From assembly GCF_017566145.1 (NCBI RefSeq), contig NZ_JABFCL010000005.1:62001-126000 (forward strand): DNA of 64,000 bases, given 5' to 3'. A program made the position numbers and the translations under genes. Positions 34,587-44,200 of this stretch are shown piece after piece. Source of the DNA: Bittarella massiliensis (ex Durand et al. 2017) (GTDB lineage Bacteria > Bacillota > Clostridia > Oscillospirales > Ruminococcaceae). Below the pieces are notes generated by a model. That model worked only from the letters and a program-made list of their open reading frames with translations, did no database searches and was not told where the DNA came from. How positions within the stretch are numbered: the first letter of the stretch is position 1; each line of letters begins with the position of its first letter.

Positions 34587-34626
34587 CGGTGCCTCCTTGT
34601 CAGCGGAAAGACGATTTTTAATACCA

Positions 34627-34641
34627 ACCGACGGTATGTAT
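34627..34641 (-). promoter_or_regulatory. TetR operator upstream of the MFS exporter
   Basis: ATACATACCGTCGGT, identical to the motif in front of the tetR gene (35462-35476). It lies in the spacer of a weak promoter whose -10 is TATTAA (34623-34618). Confidence 0.75.
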
Positions 34642-34769
34642 TTTGCGAAAAAAATTTGCTCCGCACAGGAGCAGTTGTTGCGGCCGCTGTGGCCACCGGG
34701 GGAGAGCCGCCACTCCCTCCCGGGCGGAGGGGAGGGGCAGTCAGAGGGGGCGCGGGGGGGAAGACCCCT

Positions 34770-35447
34770 TTACCGGGTCTCTCCTGCGCTGTCTTTGGGG
34801 GCGCGAAAGAGGGCGGCGAGGGCCACGTAGTCCTCCTCCAGCTCCCGGTCGATGATGTCCAGCCCCGCGCTCTGGAGCATCCGCGCCAGCAGCTGCACCC
34901 GCGCCCGCAGCCGCTCGGGCTGGTCCGGGCGGACAAAGGGGTTGGCCCAGACATTGAGCAGCACGGCAAAGACCTCGGCCAGCTCCCGGGGCTGAACGGC
35001 GTTTGGCAGGGAGCCGTCGCGCAGCCCCTCCTCAATGGCCGGCTGGATGAAGTGGGGGGCCACCAGGGAGAACACCTCGTCCAGTTGGGTGATGACAAAG
35101 CGGGGGTCGCGCACCGTCTCCAGCACCATGGCCGCCATCGCCTCGTCGCCGGGGTTGTGGCAGGCCGCCGCCAACATGGCCCGCAATTTTTCCCGGCCGC
35201 TGCGGGCCGGGTCGTCGCGGATGGCGGTGAAGAGGGCCAGATTGGCCTCGCCAATTCGCTGGCAGACCGCCTCGAAAATTTCTTCCTTGGAGCGAAAGTG
35301 GTGGTAGATGGCCCCCTTGGAGAGCCCTCCCAGCTGGTCGATGATGTCCTGGATGGAGGTGTTTTCATACCCCTTTTGGGTGAACAGCCGCTGAGCGGCG
35401 TCCAAAATCTTTTTGACTGTCTCCTCCGGGTGCTTGTTCCTGGCCAT
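34770..35447 (-). CDS. TetR/AcrR-family regulator
   Basis: 225 residues from ATG 35447 (GAGGTGA upstream). The HTH domain is clear: VKKILDAAQRLFTQKGYENT, SIQDIIDQLGGLSKGAIYHH, FRSKEEIFEAV. The variable C-terminal ligand-binding domain is all-helical. It sits before an MFS exporter and both genes carry the same operator motif, so this is very likely an autoregulated drug- or metabolite-responsive repressor. Confidence 0.93.
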   Translation of the reverse strand: MARNKHPEETVKKILDAAQRLFTQKGYENTSIQDIIDQLGGLSKGAIYHHFRSKEEIFEAVCQRIGEANLALFTAIRDDPARSGREKLRAMLAAACHNPGDEAMAAMVLETVRDPRFVITQLDEVFSLVAPHFIQPAIEEGLRDGSLPNAVQPRELAEVFAVLLNVWANPFVRPDQPERLRARVQLLARMLQSAGLDIIDRELEEDYVALAALFRAPKDSAGETR

Positions 35448-35461
35448 CTCGTTCACCTCAC

Positions 35462-35509
35462 ATACATACCGTCGGTATCTATTGTACGGCAGACAGGGGG
35501 GCGCGTCAA
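35462..35509 (-). promoter_or_regulatory. tetR promoter and operator
   Basis: Minus strand -35 TTGACG (35509-35504), 17-base spacer, -10 TACAAT (35486-35481), followed at the transcription start by the operator containing the dyad ATACCG-T/A-CGGTAT and the 15-base motif ATACATACCGTCGGT (35462-35476). Confidence 0.8.
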
Positions 35510-35702
35510 GGGGGGAAGTGGTTTTTTCCTTTTTTCTGCATCTGCCGGCCCCTGCCGGGCGGGGCGATCCGCCGCCGTCCCGGTTTGGCCGCCCCGGTGC
35601 AGAGGGGGACGAGCATATTCCCCGCCGCGGGCTGCATAGAGTGGAGAGAAGGGACAAGTCCGTCCCGAAAAATGCAGGAATGTTCACAGGGAGGAATGCG
35701 AC

Positions 35703-38363
35703 ATGACTTCTATGGCGCCATCGCTCTACTACCGCCGGGGGCTCAACCCGATCCAGGTGGAGCAGGCCCGCCAGCGACACGGCTCCAACGCCCTCACCCA
35801 GGGGGAGCGCAGCGGGTTTTTCAAGCAGTTCCTGGCCAGTTTTGGCGACCCCATCATCAAGGTGCTGCTCTGCGCGCTGGCCATCAACATCGTCTTTTTG
35901 TTCCGCGACTTCGACTGGTTCGAGACGGTGGGGATCGCGGTGGCCATCTTTTTGGCCACCTTTGTCTCCACCCTTAGCGAGTACGGCAGCGAGTCGGCCT
36001 TCATCAAGCTGCAGCAGGACGCCGCCAGCATCCAGTGCCGGGTCCGCCGGGCGGGGATGGCCGCCTCGGTCCCCATCGACGAGGTGGTGGTGGGGGACGT
36101 GGTGCTGTTGCAGGCGGGGGAGCGGGTGCCCGCCGACGGGGTGATGGTGGAGGGCAGCCTCCACCTGGACCAGTCCGCCCTCAACGGCGAGAGCGCCGAG
36201 GTGGAGAAAAAGCCCGCCGCCGGGGAGGCGGGGAAGGCCGATCTGGCCGCCCCCAACTGGCTGTTTCGGGGGAGCGTGGTCTGCTCGGGCGAGGGGGCCA
36301 TGGAGGTGCTGGCCGTGGGGGACAAGACCTTCTACGGCGGCATGGCCCGGGAGATGCAGGAGGAGACCCGGGAGAGCCCCCTGCGGCTGCGGCTGGGGGG
36401 GCTGGCGAAGATCCTCTCCCGGCTGGGCTACTGCGCCGCCGCCCTGGTGGCCGTCGCCGACCTCTTCAACGCCTTCTTCCTCTCCAACCACTTTGACCCG
36501 GCGGCCATCTCGGCCCTCTTTGCCCAGCCCTCACTGGTGTTGGAGCACATTCTGCACGCCGTGACCCTGGCCATCACCGTGGTGGTGGTGGCGGTGCCGG
36601 AGGGGCTGCCCATGATGATCACGGTGGTCCTCTCCTCCAACATGCGGCGGATGCTCAAAGACCACGTGCTGGTTCGCAAGCTGGTGGGGATCGAGACCTC
36701 CGGCAGCCTGAACATCCTCTTCACCGACAAGACCGGCACCCTCACCCGGGGCCGGTTGGAGGTGACCCACTTCCTCGCCGGGGACGGCAGGGAGTACAAG
36801 ACCGCCGCCACCCTGCGGGGGCAGAAGGGCCTCTGGCGGCAGGTGGAGGACTGCTGCCGCTACAACAACCAGGCGGTCATCAGCCCCCAGGGCCCCCTGG
36901 GGGGCAACGCCACCGATCGGGCGCTGCTGGCCTTCGCCCTGCCCCAGAGCACCAAGGGCGAGGTGCAGGTGGCCCGGCGGGTGCCCTTTGATTCGGCCAA
37001 CAAGTACGCCGCCGTGACCCTGGAGGACGGGCGCACCTTCGTCAAGGGCGCGCCGGAAAAGCTGCTGGAGAACTGCACCAAGTATGTGGACGGGGAGGGG
37101 CGGGCCCGGCCCCTGAGCTCCCTCAAGCTGCTCAAGCTGCGCTGGAGGGAACTGACCGCCCAGGCGGTGCGGGTGCTGGTGCTCTGCCAGAGCGCCGTCC
37201 CGGTGGGGGAGGGCGGCGGCCGCTTTTCCGAGCTGACCCTCATCGGGCTGGTGGGCATTCGCGACGAGGTGCGCCCCCAGGCCAAGCAGGCGGTGCGCCA
37301 GGCCCAGGCGGCGGGGGTGCAGGTGGTGATGATCACCGGCGATAACCGGGACACCGCCGCCGCCATCGCCCGGGACGTGGGCCTTCTGCGGGAGGCCGCC
37401 CCCGGCGCCATCCTCGAGAGCGGGGAACTGGCCGCCATGAGCGACAGCCAGCTCAAAGACGCCCTGCCCGGCATTCGGGTGGTGGCCCGGGCCCTGCCCC
37501 AGGACAAGAGCCGCCTGGTCAAGGCCGCCCAGGAGCTGGGTCTGGTGGCGGGGATGACCGGCGACGGCATCAACGACGCCCCAGCCCTGAAAAAGGCCGA
37601 CGTGGGCTTTGCCATGGGCAGCGGCACCGAGGTGGCCAAAGAGGCCGGCGACATTGTGATCTTGGACGACAACTTCCAGTCCATCACCCGGGCCATCCTC
37701 TACGGGCGCACCATCTTCAAGTCCATCCGCAAATTCATCGTCTTTCAGCTGACCATGAACCTCTGTGCCGTGGGGGTCTCGGTCATCGGCCCCTTCATCG
37801 GCATCGACACCCCGGTGACGGTGATGCAGATGCTCTGGATCAACATCATCATGGACACCCTGGCCGGGCTGGCCTTTGCCGGCGAGCCCCCCCTGGAAGA
37901 GTACATGGAGGAGCCCCCCAAACGGCGGGACGAACCGGTGCTCACCCGCTCCATGGTCCACCAGATCGTCTGCATGGGGGTGTTCACCGTGGGCCTCTGC
38001 GTGGCCTTTTTGAAGGTGGACTTCTTCAAGCACCTCTTTCGCATTGAGCGGGGAGAGCAGTACTTTATGACCGCCTTCTTCGCCCTCTTTATCTTCACCG
38101 GCATCCTCAACAGCTTCAACGCCCGCACCCCGCGGGTCAACCTCTTTGCCAACCTGGGGGGCAACCGTGCCTTTGTGTTCATCATGGCGGCGGTGGCGGG
38201 GGTGCAGCTGCTGCTCATCTACTTTGGCGGCAGTCTCTTTCGGGTGGCGGGACTCACCCTGCGGGAGCTGGCGACGGTGCTCCTCATCGCCACCCTGGTG
38301 CTGCCGGTGGACCTGCTGCGCAAGGCGGCCCTGCGCAAAAAGGGGATCGCCCCCGACATTTAA
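35703..38363 (+). CDS. Calcium-transporting P-type ATPase (P2 type, PMCA-like)
   Basis: 886 residues from ATG 35703 (GGGAGG upstream). Order: cation-ATPase N domain (NPIQVEQARQRHGSNALTQG), membrane pair, actuator domain (ALNGES, the TGES equivalent), VAVPEGLPMM in the ion-binding helix, phosphorylation motif DKTGTLT with D342, the nucleotide domain (KGAPEKLLEN), hinge TGDGINDAP, and a C-terminal membrane block. PEGLP with a NIIMDTLAGLAFA helix indicates Ca2+ (or Mn2+) export. No regulatory RNA was recognised in the 255-base gap before it; that gap holds the tetR promoter and otherwise nothing clear. Confidence 0.92.
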   Translation: MTSMAPSLYYRRGLNPIQVEQARQRHGSNALTQGERSGFFKQFLASFGDPIIKVLLCALAINIVFLFRDFDWFETVGIAVAIFLATFVSTLSEYGSESAFIKLQQDAASIQCRVRRAGMAASVPIDEVVVGDVVLLQAGERVPADGVMVEGSLHLDQSALNGESAEVEKKPAAGEAGKADLAAPNWLFRGSVVCSGEGAMEVLAVGDKTFYGGMAREMQEETRESPLRLRLGGLAKILSRLGYCAAALVAVADLFNAFFLSNHFDPAAISALFAQPSLVLEHILHAVTLAITVVVVAVPEGLPMMITVVLSSNMRRMLKDHVLVRKLVGIETSGSLNILFTDKTGTLTRGRLEVTHFLAGDGREYKTAATLRGQKGLWRQVEDCCRYNNQAVISPQGPLGGNATDRALLAFALPQSTKGEVQVARRVPFDSANKYAAVTLEDGRTFVKGAPEKLLENCTKYVDGEGRARPLSSLKLLKLRWRELTAQAVRVLVLCQSAVPVGEGGGRFSELTLIGLVGIRDEVRPQAKQAVRQAQAAGVQVVMITGDNRDTAAAIARDVGLLREAAPGAILESGELAAMSDSQLKDALPGIRVVARALPQDKSRLVKAAQELGLVAGMTGDGINDAPALKKADVGFAMGSGTEVAKEAGDIVILDDNFQSITRAILYGRTIFKSIRKFIVFQLTMNLCAVGVSVIGPFIGIDTPVTVMQMLWINIIMDTLAGLAFAGEPPLEEYMEEPPKRRDEPVLTRSMVHQIVCMGVFTVGLCVAFLKVDFFKHLFRIERGEQYFMTAFFALFIFTGILNSFNARTPRVNLFANLGGNRAFVFIMAAVAGVQLLLIYFGGSLFRVAGLTLRELATVLLIATLVLPVDLLRKAALRKKGIAPDI

Positions 38364-38477
38364 AACGGCTGAAAACGCCCCTTTTTTCATGTGATCTGCG
38401 CCGGGGCGGGCGACACCGCGCAGAACAGGAGAAGGCGAACAGGCGATCTGTCGCAAAAAAAGGCTTCAAAATGGTCT

Positions 38478-38515
38478 CGCGGGAGAAAATGTTTCTCTCG
38501 CGGGGCTGTTTTTTG
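38478..38515 (+). terminator. Intrinsic terminator upstream of groESL
   Basis: 11-pair stem CGCGGGAGAAA / TTTCTCTCGCG (one G-U), loop ATG, then a T-run at 38509-38514. It probably ends the P-ATPase transcript; the 110 bases in between hold no gene. Confidence 0.75.
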
Positions 38516-38704
38516 TGCCGAGGGGGGATTTTTGCTCGCTCAAGGGGTATGCAAAGGCGTGTGATCCCCCAAACTGAAAAGGGGAGAAGCGATGGTTAAA
38601 GGCCAAAGCCAGCCCTAAAATGCACACGGAGGGAAAAAATAGGACTTCAAATTTGTACAAAATGTAAATTCTTTTGACTTTAACTGATTTTCCTGGAATA
38701 CCCC

Positions 38705-38764
38705 TTGATTTTTGTTGGAAAGTGATTACAATGATATTTAGCACTCAGGTATACAGACTGCCAA
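38705..38764 (+). promoter_or_regulatory. groESL promoter and CIRCE element
   Basis: -35 TTGATT (38705-38710), 16-base spacer, -10 TACAAT (38727-38732), then CIRCE TTAGCACTC-N9-GACTGCCAA (38738-38764), with two mismatches in the right arm, one of which (C for G) is shared with the clpB copy. HrcA binding here would block transcription start. Confidence 0.9.
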
Positions 38765-38802
38765 ACCAATCATATCAAACTATTATATAGGAGGAATTCA
38801 GT

Positions 38803-39087
38803 ATGACCATCAAACCCTTGGCTGACCGCGTTCTGATTAAACTGCTCGAGGCGGAAGAGAAGACCGCCAGCGGCATCATTCTCCCCGACGCCGCGAAGGA
38901 GAAACCCCAGGTGGCCGAAGTGGTGGCCGTGGGCCCCGGCGGCATGGTGGACGGCAACGAGGTCACCATGACCCTGAAGGTGGGCGACAAGGTGATCGCC
39001 AGCAAATACGCCGGCACCGAGGTCAAGGTGGAAGGCGAGGAATTCACCCTGCTGCGGCAAAGCGACATCCTGGCCATCGTCGAGTAG
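38803..39087 (+). CDS. groES: Co-chaperonin GroES
   Basis: 94 residues, full length, AGGAGG seven bases before the [23 protein letters not shown] is the classical start, followed by the mobile loop ([16 protein letters not shown]) and the roof region. It caps the GroEL chamber. First gene of the CIRCE-controlled groESL operon. Confidence 0.98.
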   Translation: MTIKPLADRVLIKLLEAEEKTASGIILPDAAKEKPQVAEVVAVGPGGMVDGNEVTMTLKVGDKVIASKYAGTEVKVEGEEFTLLRQSDILAIVE

Positions 39088-39151
39088 GACCGGCCCCGGA
39101 CCATCGCCCGCAGACAACCGCTAAACATCACTACAACTGATAAAGGAGTAA

Positions 39152-40786
<1,635 letters not shown>

Positions 40787-40830
40787 ACACCTGCGCGACT
40801 CCCCGATTGCAGCCAATCGAGAAAAATCAA

Positions 40831-40872
40831 AAAGGGTCTCTGCTTGAGCGATTCGGGCAGAGACCCTTTTTT
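40831..40872 (+). terminator. Intrinsic terminator of groESL
   Basis: 13-base perfect stem AAAGGGTCTCTGC / GCAGAGACCCTTT with a 13-base loop, then TTTTTT. Confidence 0.9.
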
Positions 40873-41282
40873 GCGCGCCCTTTGCAAAGGGCCGGGGGCG
40901 GTTGAGAGGGGAGGGGCGGCGCCTTCGCCCGATCTCGGGTGCACAAACAAGGTGGGCGTCGCAGGGGGGCTCGGCCCGCCCCTCGCCCGCAGGGGAGACC
41001 CCGGGCCGCCGGGAAAATGGCGGCGCCGGAGCCCCTCCTCAGGGGAGAGACCGGCCCCGCCCACCCGGATTCGCCGCCCGCCAGGGCGAGACCCGCTGCG
41101 TCCCCTGCCGGTCCGGCCCGCGTTTTGCCGCTCGAAATCGCACTCCCATTGCGCCCACGGCGGGGAAAAGACCGCCCCTCTCCACCGTGTGAGAGGGGCG
41201 GCCTTTGCAATTGGGGGCGGGTTCTTTTTGCCCTCGAGGGGCGATTGCCGGCGGCTTCCCGCTTTTCGCGCGCCGCTGCGGT
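40873..41282. other. Intergenic region, GC-rich, with a terminator for the surface-protein gene
   Basis: 410 bases without a credible gene. A hairpin CCGCCCCTCTC / GAGAGGGGCGG (41172-41201), with a weak U-tail on the minus strand, probably ends the surface-protein transcript. I see nothing else. Confidence 0.55.
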
Positions 41283-44200
41283 TTAGCTGTTTTGCCCTCT
41301 ACGCCGCCGGCGCGCGGCTGCCGCGGCAACCCCTGCGCCCGCCGCCAGCAGGGCGCCCGCCCACAGGCCCGGCGCGATGGAGTCGCCCGTATCGACGGCG
41401 GCCGGGGGCTCGACGGGTGTTAGAACGGGCGGTTTGGCCGGCTCTTCGTCCGGCGGCGCAACGGGCGCTTCCTCGGCGACATGCAGGAGGAACGCCGGGC
41501 TGTCGGCGCTGCCCCCCTCCTCCCTCGCCACGCAGTAGTAGCGGGCTCCGCCGTCGGCCAAGGTGACTGCGGACAGGGTGTAGCTGGCGCCGTCCGCGCC
41601 GCTGATGGGCGCATGACTGCCGTCGCGCTCAACCCACCACTGATAGCTCGCTGCGTTTTGCGCGGCGACGGTGAAGGTGACCCGCTGGCCGAGCGCAACC
41701 TCGACGATTTGCTCCTGCGCGGGTGAAGTGAAGATGGGCGGCGCCAGCTGGATGGCGTCCACCACCGCAAAGGAGATGCTCTTTTGATCGCTCTCCCCGG
41801 TGCTGACCCAGGCGGTCCCGTCGTAGCGCTGTCGGGCAAAGGTGACCGTGAGGGTGTGCGGGCCGGCGGGCATATTCGCGGTGGAAACGCGCTGGGTAAA
41901 CCCACCGCTGAAGTCGCCGGAGAGATGGATCGCCCACCCGGTCGGCAGCCACCACCTGTCGCCCGTGACCGGCGAGGCGTTGGGGACCCCGCCGCCGTTG
42001 GCCGTGAAGGTCACCGTGTCGCCCAGGGCAAAGACCTGCCCTGCCGTGATGCCGGTGATGCTGTTTGCCGAGGGGGGCGGGTCGACGGGGACCCTGGTCA
42101 CGGTGAGGAGGGCCTCCTCACTGGTGGCGCGGCCCTTGCTGTTGGCGGCCAAACAGCGGTATCGGTATCCGCTTTCCGACAGCTCTGTGGCGCCGGTGGT
42201 ATAGCTGGCGCCGGTCGCCTGGGGGATGTCCTCCCAGCCGCGGCCGCCGTTTCGGTTGATCTGCCACTGGTAGGTGGGGGCGGGGTTCCCGGTGGCCGTC
42301 ACCCCAAAGACCGCGCGCTGGCCGCTCGTCACCGCCTGATCGCCCGGCTGCGCGGTGATGAGCGGCGCTGCTAGGGCAGGGGGCTGGTCTTCCCACACGG
42401 CGTAGACGGTGGTGGCCGCCGCAAAGGTGTGCGACCCGCTGGCCGCTACCCTGATGGCGCTGTCCGCACTGCCGACGGCCCACTCTTTAAACTGCTTGCC
42501 GGCGGGCGCTTGAAAGCTGCAGGTGGGCAGGACAAAGGGGGTCTCGGCCGTCGCCCTGTCGGCGTCCATGGCGCCGCTGCCGCCGTTGGCGTCATAGGAA
42601 ATGGCGTAGGTGGTGCGCGCGGAGGTGGGGGCAAACGCCAGGGACCGGGTGATGTCCTCGATCTTATAGGGGTTGGCGGTGATCCCGTTCTCCCACTTTT
42701 CAAAGGTGTAGCCGCTCGCCAAAATCGCTTTGATCCACAGGTCGTCTCCCTCCTCCAGAGTGAGCGCGCCCGTGTAGTCGGAGTAGGCTTGGCCGTCTGT
42801 GCTCACTTGCAGGCCGGTGATGCCCGGGTCACTGTCGGTCAGGGTCACGGTGTACTGGTTCAGCACCGACAGGGTCAGTGCCTGGGTGTCGCTGCCCTGC
42901 GAAGTTGTCACCTGGACGGTGAAGGCGTAGGTACCTGCCACGGCGCTCGTCGCCGAGAGGGCGCCGGTACTGGCGTTGAGGGAGAGCCACGATGGCAGGC
43001 TGCTCCCCGCCGCAATACCCCAGGTGAACGGGCCCGAGCCGTTGGCGGCGAGGATGGCGCTGTACGGAGAGCCGACCGACCCGCTCTGCAGAGATGTGGT
43101 GGCAATGTCCGGGGCGGAGAGAACCTGTACAGAGTAATCTTTGCTCCAACCTGCTCCCGCTTCGCTGTATACCCGGTAAGTCCGTTGGTCGACAAAGGAA
43201 TTGGTTGTTGTCCCGCTCTCCTGTGGCTCGTACCGATAGGAGGACGGATTGTATATTTTGGCCTCTGCCCCCGGGCTGAGGGTGAACTCCGCCACCAGGC
43301 TGGTCAGGTCGGTGCCGGCAGGCAGGGTGACGGTGACGTCGGAGCCGCTGATGACCCCGCTTGCCCCCACCGGGGTCCCGCTCTCGGTTCTGGCAATGGA
43401 GAAGGCCGTCATCTCGCTGACGGTGGAGAGCCAGCGCGCGTAGAGGTCGGTCGTCCCCGTGACCGGGGTCGAGGCAAAGACCCATTTGTCCCCGGCATAG
43501 GTGGGGCTTGTGTACCAGCCATCAAAGTTCACCTGATCGCCATAGGGGCGGTTCACCGACACGCTGCCCACCTTTCCGCCCGATACCACCTGCTGCGGCG
43601 CGGGGGCGGGGGTGCCGCCATTGGGGTGGAAGGTGACGGTGAAGTAGTCCAGCGCCAGGGCCGAGGTGCCCACGGGCAGTCTGGCCTGCTCGTTGGATTT
43701 GACGCCGTCGTAATAGATGTCGTAGACGCCGTCGGGGACCGCGGTGGAGAGGTAGACGCCGGCGTTCGGCGCGGCCGTGAGGGCATAGGTGTTGGAGGCG
43801 TTTTGAAGGGTCACGGCGAGCCCGGTCCGCGGCGCGCTGTCCAGGGCAAGGGTGAGGGTGAACGGCTGCATCCACCGCGCCGTCAGCTTGACGGTGGCGC
43901 CGTCGACCCCCGTCAGGTTTTGAAAGGACACCGCTGTCTGTCCGGGCAGGGAGGCGCAGAGCTGGGTGTTGTCGGGGATGGACGCGTTGGGACTGGCCTG
44001 TCCGTATTCTGCCACCGCGTAGTCCCCACCCTCCACCGTCCATCCGGCGAAGGGGAGGCCTTGGGGATGGGTGGGATTGGCTATGGTGAAAGCGGCGTCG
44101 TACGCGCTGGAGGCCGGTTCGCTTCCCCCCGCGCTGCCACCGTTGTGGTCGTATTGGAGGCGATAGCTATTGACCGACCACTGCGCGGTCAGGGTGACCG

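Noticed and set aside
36531..38456. Long antisense frame opposite the P-type ATPase
   Set aside because: Composition typical of a reverse shadow; the plus frame contains all P-ATPase motifs.
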